Virus record (IMG/VR): IMGVR_UViG_3300019360_000011
Location: 1 to 54,593 of that record
Length of the DNA stretch: 54,593 nt
Direction: 5' to 3' (one strand)
DNA from: a virus
Positions within the stretch are counted from its first letter, which is position 1; every line of letters starts with the position of its first letter. The notes beneath the pieces were generated by a model that ran no database searches, was not told the DNA's origin, and saw only the letters and a program-made list of their open reading frames with translations. A program made the position numbers and the translations under genes. This document shows positions 45,512 through 54,097 of this stretch, one piece after another.

Positions 45512-46701
45512 GCGGTGACAACCTCCGGTGAGACTCCCAGCTTCTTAGGAGTGAGCACGCTCTTCACGACGTCAGCGAACCGTTCACCGATGTTCTTCCA
45601 GCGGTATCGCTCCTGGAGAACGAGCTCGAGCCCCGCCCCGGCCAGACGCTCACGCTCAGCCTTGTCGGAGTACAGGTGATTCAACGCTGCGACCGTCATC
45701 CCACGATCGGGGACGCCACCGATGACGTTGATGTCGTTCGGCGTGCACGAGACGCTCGAGCACTCGACGAGCCACGCAGCAGTCGCCGCCCACTCCCCGA
45801 GAGCCGACCAGTCCGGGACGATCTGCGGAACCCCGCACGCCATCCCCTCCATATGCGTCAGGCCCCAGCCTTCTCCCTGCGTCGTCGAGAGCATGACGTC
45901 GAACGCGCTGTACATCTCGGCGAGAGCGCGTTCTTCGACTCCAAGACCCATCTCCGGAGAAGAGATGATGAGCCGATTGGAAATCTTGAGGTACCGGCCA
46001 AGCTGCTCGAGGTCGTACCCAGCGTCACCAGTCGGACCGACGTGGAGGAAGAGATATGCATCCCGGACGTCGTGAGTCCGGACCCACTCCGCGAAGTAGA
46101 CCAGCGCAAGGTCCAAGCGCTTCCTCGGCTGGTTCCGACCGACGACACCGACGATGAACGCGTCTCTCAACGCGCCGAGCCGCAGTCGATCACGGACCTC
46201 TGATCGTCGATACGGCTTGTACACGTCGAGGTCGACGCCGAGCGGGATCACGTTCGCCTCTCCGGTGAACCCACCCTGCCGAGCTTGAAAGAGCCCGAAG
46301 TCCGTCCAGAAGACTGCGTTCGCGAGACCGTTCAGGCCAGCGCCTCGACAGTTGAGCCCGTCCACGGCCACCGACGCGACCGCAGGCGTGTTCCCGATCC
46401 TCTTCACGTACTCTGGGATGTTCCACGGATCGTTCGTCACGCACACGACGTCGGGTCTCAGCCGCTCGACGAGCTCTTTCGTCCGCTTCAACCCAAAGGC
46501 GTCACCGCCAGCATACCCGTAGCACGGGTACACCGGCACCTTCAACTTGTGCGGGTCTCCGAGGTAGTTCAGCGCGAGAACGTGCACGTCCCATCCCGCT
46601 GCGACGAGCCCGTCGACATAGGCGTGATTCAACCTCGCGAAGCCAGACGAGACGACTGCATCCCCGATCAACAGTACACGATGTTTGCCAGTGGTGTTCA
46701 C
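45508..46701 (-). CDS. Glycosyltransferase, GT-B fold (GT4-like)
   Basis: 397 residues, GTG 46701. HRVLLIGDAVVSSGFARLNH gives the N-terminal domain. GVVGRNQPRKRLDLALVYFA marks the second Rossmann domain with its donor-binding Arg/Lys, and STTQGEGWGLTHMEGMACGV contains the E-x7-E motif of GT4 enzymes. It transfers a sugar from a nucleotide donor. It is the last gene of the five-gene cassette and overlaps the gp10-like gene and its neighbour by four bases each. Confidence 0.9.
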   Translation of the reverse strand: MNTTGKHRVLLIGDAVVSSGFARLNHAYVDGLVAAGWDVHVLALNYLGDPHKLKVPVYPCYGYAGGDAFGLKRTKELVERLRPDVVCVTNDPWNIPEYVKRIGNTPAVASVAVDGLNCRGAGLNGLANAVFWTDFGLFQARQGGFTGEANVIPLGVDLDVYKPYRRSEVRDRLRLGALRDAFIVGVVGRNQPRKRLDLALVYFAEWVRTHDVRDAYLFLHVGPTGDAGYDLEQLGRYLKISNRLIISSPEMGLGVEERALAEMYSAFDVMLSTTQGEGWGLTHMEGMACGVPQIVPDWSALGEWAATAAWLVECSSVSCTPNDINVIGGVPDRGMTVAALNHLYSDKAERERLAGAGLELVLQERYRWKNIGERFADVVKSVLTPKKLGVSPEVVTA

Positions 46702-47555
46702 GACAAGATCTCCTTCCAGAATCCTTCTGCGATCGTCTTCCAGTCAAATCGACGAAGAACGATCTCTCGCTCCGCCTCGGTGACTGCGTACCACGGGCCA
46801 CTCAAGATCGGCAAGAGCTGCTCCACGAGAGCTGATCCAGAGCACTCTTCGACGAAGACCGCGTGTCCTGCGTACCACTGCTTCATGTCAGAGCGGCTGA
46901 ACACGATCGGACGAGCTCCACACGCGAGTCCCTCCAAGACCGGGAGCTCAAAGCCTTCGACGTAACGCAGCCCAGAGACCCATCGCGCTCGTCCATACTC
47001 CTTAGCCAGAGATGCATCAGAGATCCCGAGCGCCGCGCGCCATCGCGGTGATGGACGCCACTTTGCTCCCGCAACAGCCGCTGGACCGAGATGAAAGACC
47101 TTCATGCGGAGATGATCAGCCGCTAGAGCGACCTCTTCGATCGCCTCAGCACCAGGACCGGTCAAGAACCCACTCGTCACGACCCCGTCACGGTCAGCAC
47201 CGTTTCCCTTGAAGACGTCTCCGTCAACCCCGAGCGGAGCGTGGTAGAAACGGCCGTGGACCGGGAGGTCTCCGTAGTAGCTCCAGACTAGACGAGCTCC
47301 CTGCCAGAAGCTCTGCCAGTCTTGGACTTCTCGCGCTGGGTTCGTCTTCCAGCAGTACTGGATCACCGCGTAGCTCTTCGTGCGCACCAGAGAGCGCGGG
47401 TACCCACCGATCACGTGGCAGATCTGCAGATCAGCGTCACCCGGATCATTCGCGATCGTGACAGTCGGAGGCGCGTAGCGCCTCAACGCGTCGCCAACCC
47501 GACGCATCGCTCGACTCACCGATGCACCAGGGAGCGGATCAACGTAGGCTCTCAC
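46698..47555 (-). CDS. Glycosyltransferase, GT-B-like
   Basis: 285 residues, GTG 47555. YVEGFELPVLEGLACGARPI is the E-x7-E-type donor-binding motif of GT-B enzymes (the E..P.LE.LACG pattern), and FLTGPGAEAIEEVALAADHL precedes the C-terminal Rossmann fold. The length is short for two full domains, so the N-terminal domain may be reduced. It is co-expressed with another GT-B and a GT-A-like enzyme. Confidence 0.83.
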   Translation of the reverse strand: MRAYVDPLPGASVSRAMRRVGDALRRYAPPTVTIANDPGDADLQICHVIGGYPRSLVRTKSYAVIQYCWKTNPAREVQDWQSFWQGARLVWSYYGDLPVHGRFYHAPLGVDGDVFKGNGADRDGVVTSGFLTGPGAEAIEEVALAADHLRMKVFHLGPAAVAGAKWRPSPRWRAALGISDASLAKEYGRARWVSGLRYVEGFELPVLEGLACGARPIVFSRSDMKQWYAGHAVFVEECSGSALVEQLLPILSGPWYAVTEAEREIVLRRFDWKTIAEGFWKEILS

Positions 47556-48250
47556 GCTGGGTGCCTCACCGCGAGCTGTGTCGCGACCGCGATGTTAAAC
47601 CCGACCATCCTGGCGTGTCGACACCAGCCGACCAGAGCCTCGTCTCGGCAGCCGCGCACCCGCTGGATGACCTCCCACCGCATCGCTAGACAGCTCCCGA
47701 CGCTGTCGAGCTCGAGATACGGGAGCCCGTTGATCGCGTGACAAAACGGTGGAAATGGTCCGAAGCGTCCTCCCTTGTATCGGAACGCCCAGACGTCGTA
47801 GAAATTCGCCCCGGCGAAGATCATCGGAGCGATGATGTCGATCCCATGCCGTCGCTCGGCCGCGATGTCGACCAGCGCACCGATAGTCATCGGGTCCCAG
47901 ATCAGGTCGCTCTCGACGTGTACGATCACGTCGTACTCCGGTCCGTCGGCGATCGCTCGAAAAGCGGTGTCGAGAACCTCTGACATCACCGCGAGTCTGA
48001 TCGGGTGCTCGACTGAACCGAGCTGCGGCTTCCCGGTGTTGGCGGTGACCAGCCGTGTCAGCGTTCCGAACTCGCGCGACATCTTGATGATCCTGTGCGG
48101 CGTGTCGTCACGTGAGTCGCCCTCAGTCGCCTGAGCATGGATCAGGTGGCCCGAACCGACATGCCTCTGCAGCATGCTGATCTGCGAGAACCACCTTCGA
48201 ATCTGTTGATCACCGGTGTCTCGGAAAGCAGAGGAGATGAGAATCTTCAC
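47552..48250 (-). CDS. GT-A-like glycosyltransferase
   Basis: 232 residues, GTG 48250. ILISSAFRDTGDQQIRRWFS is the N-terminal strand and helix. VIVHVESDLIWDPMTIGALV contains a DxD-like metal site (ESDL). FPPFCHAINGLPYLELDSVG and LAMRWEVIQRVRG match acceptor-side elements of GT-A families. The enzyme probably adds or extends the first sugar. The exact family is uncertain. Confidence 0.78.
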   Translation of the reverse strand: MKILISSAFRDTGDQQIRRWFSQISMLQRHVGSGHLIHAQATEGDSRDDTPHRIIKMSREFGTLTRLVTANTGKPQLGSVEHPIRLAVMSEVLDTAFRAIADGPEYDVIVHVESDLIWDPMTIGALVDIAAERRHGIDIIAPMIFAGANFYDVWAFRYKGGRFGPFPPFCHAINGLPYLELDSVGSCLAMRWEVIQRVRGCRDEALVGWCRHARMVGFNIAVATQLAVRHPA

Positions 48251-48732
48251 GAGACCTCACCGATCTTCCTGGCCGGGACACCGGCCCAGATCTCACGAGC
48301 GGGGACATCCTTCGTCACGACGGCACCAGCTCCGATCCGAGCACGCTCTCCGACATGGACCCCAGGCATCACGATCGCCCCGGCGAACAGGATCGCGTTC
48401 TTACGGATAACGACTCTCTTCTTCTCGACCAGCTGCTGGTCTTGAGGCGCAGAAGCGCTACAGCTCTCTCCCTCAGGCTTGTTTGAGCCGCTGATGATCT
48501 TCGCCCCGCTCGCCATCGCTGCCCCATCCTCAATGATGGTCTCTCCTCCTCCGATGTTCACGTGACAGAAGCTGGCGATGTGGACGTTTCGCCCGATCGT
48601 GACCCCTTCGCCGCCCTCGATCTTCACGAAGGAGTCGACACGCGATCCGTCTCCGACCTTGACGACAGACGGACGAGTCACGACGATCGGCTGGTACCAA
48701 TCCACCTGCTCTCCCAGCTCGCCGATGATCAC
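48247..48732 (-). CDS. Left-handed beta-helix acyltransferase (sugar O/N-acetyltransferase)
   Basis: 161 residues, GTG 48732. Hexapeptide repeats (GDGSRVDSFVKIEG, IGRNVHIASFCHVNIG, RKNAILFAGAIVMPGVHVGE, RARIGAGAVVTKDVPAREIW) build a left-handed beta helix, ending in AGVPARKIG. His53 in the first repeats is a plausible catalytic base. It most likely acetylates the amino sugar made by the aminotransferase encoded just upstream, as in bacterial N-acetylated sugar pathways. Confidence 0.88.
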   Translation of the reverse strand: MIIGELGEQVDWYQPIVVTRPSVVKVGDGSRVDSFVKIEGGEGVTIGRNVHIASFCHVNIGGGETIIEDGAAMASGAKIISGSNKPEGESCSASAPQDQQLVEKKRVVIRKNAILFAGAIVMPGVHVGERARIGAGAVVTKDVPAREIWAGVPARKIGEVS

Positions 48733-49775
48733 GCCGCGACCTCCGTGAGCACGCTACTGAGCAGCGCGCAGACGCTCTCAACGTCCTTCGTGCCAATCTC
48801 GGCATGGAGCGGCAGGAGCAGTCCGTCTCGCGCGAGCTCCTCTGCGACGGGCATCCGCTCCCCGCCGCGATAGATCGGCTGCGTGTTCAACGCCGGGAAG
48901 ACCGGACGCGTCTCGATCTCGCCCTGACTGAAGAGAGCGTCAGCGACTCTCTGGCGGTCTGAGACCAAGATCGGCATCACCCATTCGACAGCATAAGCGC
49001 TCCGCCACTGGCTGCGTACGTCGAGGAGTCGAGAGTCATACTCAAACCGAACAGCTCGTCGAACGCGTAGCATGTCGTGCAGGCGCTCCAGCTGCGCGAG
49101 CCCGATAGCTGCCTGGAGATCGGTCATCCGATAGTTGAAGCCGAGCACGTCGTGAACGTATCGGCGTGCCGACTGACCCTGACCACGCAGCTTCTTCACG
49201 CGGTCGATCACCGACTCGTCATTCGAGAGTACGGCACCACCCTCTCCGCACGTGATGATCTTGTTTCCGTAGAACGACAAGACGGTCGCGTCCCCGTACA
49301 TCGGGACTCCGTGTGCCTCACACGCGTCTTGCAGCACCCAGGCCCGACTTGGAAATGCCTGACGTCGCCCTGCGGCCTGCGTCCCGTAGAGGTCGACCAG
49401 TATGACCCCAGCCGCGCGGTGCTGCTCAGCAGCCTCTAACGCAGCCTCCACCGGCAGCGTCCACGTCTTCGGATCGACGTCCACGAAGATCGGCGTCGCT
49501 CCACAGTACCTCACCGCGTTGGCCGTCGCGATGTACGAGCACGCAGGAACGATCACTCTCTGCCCAGGCTTCAGCCCGAGCGCGAGCAGTGCGAGGTGCA
49601 GCGCAGCGGTTCCTGAGGCCACCGTCACGGCCGCATAACCGAGCTGCTCGTTGCCGAGTCGCTTCTCAAACCTCTCGACGAACTCTCCCATCGACAGACG
49701 GGTGCTCCGAAGAACCTCAAGGAGATAACGCTTCTCGTTCCCTCGAAAGGACGGCTGTGCGATGTTAATCCTCAC
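48729..49775 (-). CDS. DegT/DnrJ/EryC1/StrS aminotransferase (PLP)
   Basis: 348 residues, GTG 49775 overlapping the head-tail joining gene. VASGTAALHLALLALGLKPG, VILVDLYGTQAAG, and SFYGNKIITCGEGGAVLSND (with the PLP-binding Lys in GNK) are the sugar-aminotransferase signature; GFNYRMTDLQAAIGLAQLER follows. It transfers an amino group to a nucleotide-4-keto or 3-keto sugar. The dehydratase that makes the keto sugar is not in the phage, so the substrate must come from the host. Confidence 0.92.
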   Translation of the reverse strand: MRINIAQPSFRGNEKRYLLEVLRSTRLSMGEFVERFEKRLGNEQLGYAAVTVASGTAALHLALLALGLKPGQRVIVPACSYIATANAVRYCGATPIFVDVDPKTWTLPVEAALEAAEQHRAAGVILVDLYGTQAAGRRQAFPSRAWVLQDACEAHGVPMYGDATVLSFYGNKIITCGEGGAVLSNDESVIDRVKKLRGQGQSARRYVHDVLGFNYRMTDLQAAIGLAQLERLHDMLRVRRAVRFEYDSRLLDVRSQWRSAYAVEWVMPILVSDRQRVADALFSQGEIETRPVFPALNTQPIYRGGERMPVAEELARDGLLLPLHAEIGTKDVESVCALLSSVLTEVAA

Positions 49776-50110
49776 GCGAAGTTTACCTGCTCGTGGTGCG
49801 CCCCATTCTCGTCCTGAAACTGCTCGACACTGATCACCGGAGGAAGCGGTGGCTTAAAGCGAACCGGAAGCGTGATCCGATGGTAGATCGTCGCTCCCGG
49901 CGTCCCAGCCAGAATGACCCGCAACGAAGAGACCCGCTCTTTTCCGGTCGAATCACGAACGACACGATTTCCGATCATGCAGTGTGCCCGAACGACGACC
50001 GTCGCTCCATAGGCCGTCGGATTACCCCTCATGTCAAAGCCTGTGGGAGCTTCCAGCGAGACGGTGTCAGAGAACAGGTCAATGAGCGCCGACACAATCT
50101 GCGCAGGCAC
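49772..50110 (-). CDS. Head-tail joining (head-closure) protein
   Basis: 112 residues, GTG 50110, just after the upstream stop. IDLFSDTVSLEAPTGFDMRG, ATVVVRAHCMIGNRVVRDST and a later strand pair (RVILAGTPGATIYHRITLPV) match small neck proteins of the SPP1 gp16/head-tail joining type. It is placed between the connector (50112) and the sugar cassette. The fold is inferred from pattern and order. Confidence 0.72.
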   Translation of the reverse strand: MPAQIVSALIDLFSDTVSLEAPTGFDMRGNPTAYGATVVVRAHCMIGNRVVRDSTGKERVSSLRVILAGTPGATIYHRITLPVRFKPPLPPVISVEQFQDENGAHHEQVNFA

Positions 50111-50111
50111 G

Positions 50112-50486
50112 TCAGAGCATCCTCAGCACATGGCTGTTCCCGCCAGCCTTCAGCAGCAACGCACAGCCACGTTCCTGCAAAGACTTCATGTACGCACGAT
50201 ACGCAGAGTCAGCCGAATCGTTGCTACCGTAGTCAATGCTCAGGTTCCCGACTGTCTTCGAGGTCACGGTCCCCGAGCCTCCGTCTTTATTCAAGATCAC
50301 GCCCGCGGCCATCGCGGCCGCGAGGTACTTGGTCCAGTTGCCGCTCCCGTTGATGCTTACCTGTTCGGCGATCAGTGCGTCGATCTCCTCGTCTTGAAGC
50401 ACAGCCGACGCAACGACACGGTCGCCCGACAGGAACCGGACCCAGTCCCTGTCGGTAGGAAGCGTCGGATCGTACGTGGCTGACAC
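50112..50486 (-). CDS. Head-tail connector (adaptor) protein
   Basis: 124 residues, ATG at 50486. RDWVRFLSGDRVVASAVLQD, EEIDALIAEQVSIN and NWTKYLAAAMAAGVILNKDG form the helical pattern of gp6/gp15-like connector proteins, with a C-terminal helical segment. It comes directly after the capsid gene in gene order. It is likely a dodecameric ring under the portal. Confidence 0.72.
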   Translation of the reverse strand: MSATYDPTLPTDRDWVRFLSGDRVVASAVLQDEEIDALIAEQVSINGSGNWTKYLAAAMAAGVILNKDGGSGTVTSKTVGNLSIDYGSNDSADSAYRAYMKSLQERGCALLLKAGGNSHVLRML

Positions 50487-50497
50487 GTCTTACCTCC

Positions 50498-51532
50498 TTA
50501 CGGAACCGCGATGATCTCGACCACGCCGCTGCGACCGTCCGAGTCGGACCGGATCAGCGGGACATGGATCGAGAACGCCTTGAACTCGACACGGAACCCG
50601 CCCTGGATGTCCCACTGCACCGTCTGCAGCGGCTCACCCTCGACGAGCACGACCACGTCGGGCGTCGCCTGGACGACGATCACGCTGCCGCTCGGCAGCT
50701 GATCGGCGACGCGGATGCCGGCGACACGGTCGACCTCGAGGACCCGCTGCCGGATCGTCTTGTCGCTGTTCGCCTTGAAGTCCGACTCCAGCTTGGTGGA
50801 CGCGTCGCTCGGGACGTAGATCCAGTACGGGCCGGAGTTCATCCGATCCGCCTCGAGCGCCGTGATCGCGGCCAGAACGTCCGCGAGGATGTTCTCCCCC
50901 GTCACGGCCGGGACGTTCCACGGGTTCGTGACGAAGTTCGTGATGTTGCGGTCCGGGTGCGTGGTGTAGCCGTAGATCGGGAGCGATCCGAACATCGGCC
51001 CACCCTGGAACAGCATCTTCTCGACCTGCTCGGCCACGAGTCGGCCCGCCGTCCGGACCTGCGTGGTGTCGAGCGACTCGCCCCGCTCACGGGACGCCAT
51101 GAGCGTGCGCAGGTTGATGCCGAAGTCCTTGTGGGTGATCGGCAGAGGCAGCGAGTTCAAGTCAAACTCCTGCCGATCGTCTTCGGTCCGCGACATGCCG
51201 TCCAGAGACGTCTGGGCGGGCTCCATGTCGGTGATCTTCTCGTACTGGAAGACCGTCTTGCCCATCCCGTTGGCGACGGGCCTCGTGAGCCCGGCGGCCA
51301 TCAGATCCGCGACACCCCGCAGTCGGATCGTCCCCTCCTGCACGAGCGCCTCGTCGAAGTGGATCCACTCGTCCTTGCGGAGAGTGTCCGCGGTGCGCAG
51401 CTCCTTCGGCGTCATCGGGCGTCCCTCTTGCATCGCGCGCAAGAGACGCTCGCCGGCCCACCTGCCGGAGCTCCCGTTCCAGAACTTCGCCCCGCCATCG
51501 ACGTTCGCGGGTGCGTTCCTCGTTCTCGCCAT
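50498..51532 (-). CDS. Major capsid protein
   Basis: 344 residues from ATG 51532, preceded by AAGGAAGGAGAAACGAAG; an in-frame ATG at 51562 is less well placed. SLPLPITHKDFGINLRTLMA, LDTTQVRTAGRLVAEQVEKM and PIYGYTTHPDRN resemble capsid proteins of the encapsulin-like HK97 fold. It lies after the decoration protein in gene order. It forms the shell; the upstream scaffold-protease gene would direct its assembly. Confidence 0.9.
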   Translation of the reverse strand: MARTRNAPANVDGGAKFWNGSSGRWAGERLLRAMQEGRPMTPKELRTADTLRKDEWIHFDEALVQEGTIRLRGVADLMAAGLTRPVANGMGKTVFQYEKITDMEPAQTSLDGMSRTEDDRQEFDLNSLPLPITHKDFGINLRTLMASRERGESLDTTQVRTAGRLVAEQVEKMLFQGGPMFGSLPIYGYTTHPDRNITNFVTNPWNVPAVTGENILADVLAAITALEADRMNSGPYWIYVPSDASTKLESDFKANSDKTIRQRVLEVDRVAGIRVADQLPSGSVIVVQATPDVVVLVEGEPLQTVQWDIQGGFRVEFKAFSIHVPLIRSDSDGRSGVVEIIAVP

Positions 51533-51569
51533 CTTCGTTTCTCCTTCCTTACGGTGGCCCATGGGCCGG

Positions 51570-51989
51570 TTAGACGATCTCGACGCGGATGCGAGCGTCG
51601 GCCGAAGCGTTCACCGCCTCGAGAGCCCGCGCCATGCGGACCGTCGCGGTGACGCCCGTCGCGGTGAGCAGACCCGTGGTGTTGCTGGTCAGATACGCAC
51701 CCTTCGCGACGTTCTGGCCGGAAGCGAGCCACGCGTAGACCCGCTGACCGGGGTGAAACGCACCGACCTTGACCTTGTCTCCGACCGCGTACGCCACGTC
51801 GATGTCGTTCCCGAGCTCGTCGCGCTCCAGCGCGAAGTTCGGGGCGACGTTCGCCGCGTCGTCCGTGTTCCTCTGGACGCCGGTCGACGTGAGCTCGAGA
51901 AGATGCCCGGGCGTGATGGCCGCGAGCGCCGACTCCTCCTCGTTCACGACGGGCGGCAAGCCCAGCAGTCCGATCGTTCTCCTCGCCAT
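51570..51989 (-). CDS. Capsid decoration protein
   Basis: 139 residues, ATG at 51989. It is a small beta-rich protein (GHLLELTSTGVQRNTDDAAN, AYAVGDKVKVGAFHPGQRVY, VAKGAYLTSNTTGLLTATGV, TVRMARALEAVNASADARIR), like the DUF2190-type capsid decoration proteins. It lies between protease/scaffold and major capsid genes, the usual place for such proteins. Confidence 0.82.
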   Translation of the reverse strand: MARRTIGLLGLPPVVNEEESALAAITPGHLLELTSTGVQRNTDDAANVAPNFALERDELGNDIDVAYAVGDKVKVGAFHPGQRVYAWLASGQNVAKGAYLTSNTTGLLTATGVTATVRMARALEAVNASADARIRVEIV

Positions 51990-52032
51990 CTCTTGATCTC
52001 CTTCCTTGATCTCTTGGAAAAACGCCTGTGAA

Positions 52033-54084
52033 CTACGACGCCTTCTCGATCCCTCGAGCGATCCGGATGGACCTCGACAGCGAGGGAGCGGCCGGGATCT
52101 CCTCCTCGGTGACGGACGACGCCGCGCGCGGGACGCCCGCGCCCGAGTAGTACTTCTTCGGAACGGACGCGGTGATCAGCTTGGTGATCTTCTCGAGGGA
52201 CTCGAGCGGCATGGCCTTGAGATCCGCCTCGCTGTACGCCTCCTGCTTGACGCCCGCGCACGCGGCGACCAGCTCCGCGTGACGAGCCGTATCCCTGGCC
52301 TTCTCGCGATCCAGGACGAGCTTCACGTCCGGGAACATCGACAGGAACTTCTGCCGCTGCTCTTCGGGGGTCGGCTCCGGGACCGGCTCCGGCTCCGTCG
52401 CCAGCGCCGTGAGACGCTCCTCGGACAGCTGCTCCAGGATCGGAGCGTCCGCCGCCGCGAAGCGGGACTTCTTCTGGGCCAGAATCTTCTGGACCAGCTC
52501 CTTCTTCGTCATGTCGTTCTCCTTCCCTGCGGGCGTTCCTTCCGTCTTGCCGCCACACCCGCAGTTGCCTGCGGCGGCACGCTCCTTCTTCCCTTCCACC
52601 ATCGCACGGGCCTCTTCCTCCGTGTCGTGGCACATCTCCTTCCCGTCGGCCGTCTTGTGGCAGTAGCGGCTACCCTTCTCGTACACGGCGCTCTTCTCAC
52701 CCTTCTTCTTGAAGGGCGGAGCCGCACCCGGGAAGGCCGCTGCGTTGACCGGCTCGAACCGGGTGATCTGCTGGACCTCCTCGCCACCCTCGACGTCGAG
52801 CTCCACGCCACCGGCATCCGTCATCCGGTAGTCGCAGCGGTGCAGCATCAACGCGCCCTCCGGAGCCGAAGCGTAGATCACCTTGTGCTCCTCGGGATAG
52901 TACGAGTCGACCCCGATGAAGCCCGGGACGGTGGCCATCAGCGCCTGGTGCAGTGCCGTGCGCAGCTCATCGGCCGTCTGGCCATAGTCCTCGAGGACCT
53001 TCGGGTCACTCGGGACGAAGCTCTCGAGGAGAGCCTTGAACTTCTCGAGGATCGTCATCGACTGTCCCTCCAGATTCTTGAAACCTTTCTGTGCGAGAGA
53101 GGACGTGCTCTCTTGATACGGCGTGCGCTGACCGGTGTCGATCGTGTAGATCAAATCGCGACCAGGCGTCTTCTCGATCTTCGTGATGCGCCCCGATCGG
53201 ACCTGGCTGTCTCCTGATGGCTTCCACTGGATGCGAGATCCGCGCTGCAACTTTAGCGCGCCGTCGTATCGCATATCGTAGGAAGCACCACCGTCTCTGG
53301 AGAAGTCACCCTTCTCGTCATCCCCCCCGCCTGTTCCTGGCGCGCTCCCACCGATCTGTCCCGGACGTCCAGCGTGACCGAAGTTCCCGCTTCCCTTCCC
53401 ACCCGCCGCGCGCAGTGCCCCGCAGCCCATCTCGATGCTGCACGCTCCGACCACTCCCTCCTCGAGGAAGGCGAGGTGGTCGGGGACGATGTCCTGCCAG
53501 ACCGCCTCGTAGCGCAGCCCGCCGTCCGCGCCGGGCTTCTGGTCTAGCGTCACGAACACTCCGACGCTGACCTCGGTCTGCTCCCCACGCTGGAGCGCGT
53601 CGAGAATCGACCCCGCCCCTGCGGAACGAGCGCGCTCGGGGTCGACATACGCGTCCATCTTCAGCTTTCCGCCGTCCACGCGCGCGTTGAAGATCGTCCC
53701 GATCCTGTGCTCCTCGAGCACGGTCGGCTCGTTTGCGCTGATCTGTCGGCCGTCTCGAGACGGGTGCCCGAACATGATCGGACGACCGTTCCAACCCTGT
53801 GGAGCCTGCTCGAGATCCTCGAGTCGGACCAGCTCCGGCTGGAGGGAGTTGTGCGCGTGGATCACTCCCGGCACGAGCGCGATCACCGGGACCACGATGT
53901 GCTCTCGCCCCTCGAAGATCGCGGTCCGCAGCAGGCCGCTCTGCAGGGCATGGAGCTCGCGGTGCTTGCTGGCCTCGATCGCTGCGAGCTGCCTCTTTGC
54001 GTCGGCCTCCGTCGCGTGACAGGCGATGCGCCGCTGGCCGCTCTTGTCGAAGACGCAGTAGCGTGAACCGACCTTCTTGATCAT
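52033..54084 (-). CDS. Head maturation protease fused with scaffold-like C-terminus
   Basis: 683 residues from ATG 54084 (SD GGAGAGAGGCAG); a longer frame from 54162 would overlap the fibre gene. The N-terminal 250 residues are a DUF2213-type phage protease: RLEDLEQAPQGWNGRPIMFG, GTIFNARVDGGKLKMDAYVD, EVSVGVF and HLAFLEEGVVGACSIEMGCG. A glycine-rich motif (GSGNFGHAGRPG) follows near residue 260. The C-terminal half is helical and charged, suiting a scaffold. GSRYC repeats at about residues 6 and 480. It would cleave and release scaffold during capsid maturation. Confidence 0.85.
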   Translation of the reverse strand: MIKKVGSRYCVFDKSGQRRIACHATEADAKRQLAAIEASKHRELHALQSGLLRTAIFEGREHIVVPVIALVPGVIHAHNSLQPELVRLEDLEQAPQGWNGRPIMFGHPSRDGRQISANEPTVLEEHRIGTIFNARVDGGKLKMDAYVDPERARSAGAGSILDALQRGEQTEVSVGVFVTLDQKPGADGGLRYEAVWQDIVPDHLAFLEEGVVGACSIEMGCGALRAAGGKGSGNFGHAGRPGQIGGSAPGTGGGDDEKGDFSRDGGASYDMRYDGALKLQRGSRIQWKPSGDSQVRSGRITKIEKTPGRDLIYTIDTGQRTPYQESTSSLAQKGFKNLEGQSMTILEKFKALLESFVPSDPKVLEDYGQTADELRTALHQALMATVPGFIGVDSYYPEEHKVIYASAPEGALMLHRCDYRMTDAGGVELDVEGGEEVQQITRFEPVNAAAFPGAAPPFKKKGEKSAVYEKGSRYCHKTADGKEMCHDTEEEARAMVEGKKERAAAGNCGCGGKTEGTPAGKENDMTKKELVQKILAQKKSRFAAADAPILEQLSEERLTALATEPEPVPEPTPEEQRQKFLSMFPDVKLVLDREKARDTARHAELVAACAGVKQEAYSEADLKAMPLESLEKITKLITASVPKKYYSGAGVPRAASSVTEEEIPAAPSLSRSIRIARGIEKAS

Positions 54085-54097
54085 GTCTGCCTCTCTC

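Noticed and set aside
9161-52020. Recurrent TGGAAA hexamer across the genome
   Set aside because: It looks frequent, but other GGAAA contexts also occur and it has no fixed position relative to genes. Without a count against expectation I do not treat it as a signal.
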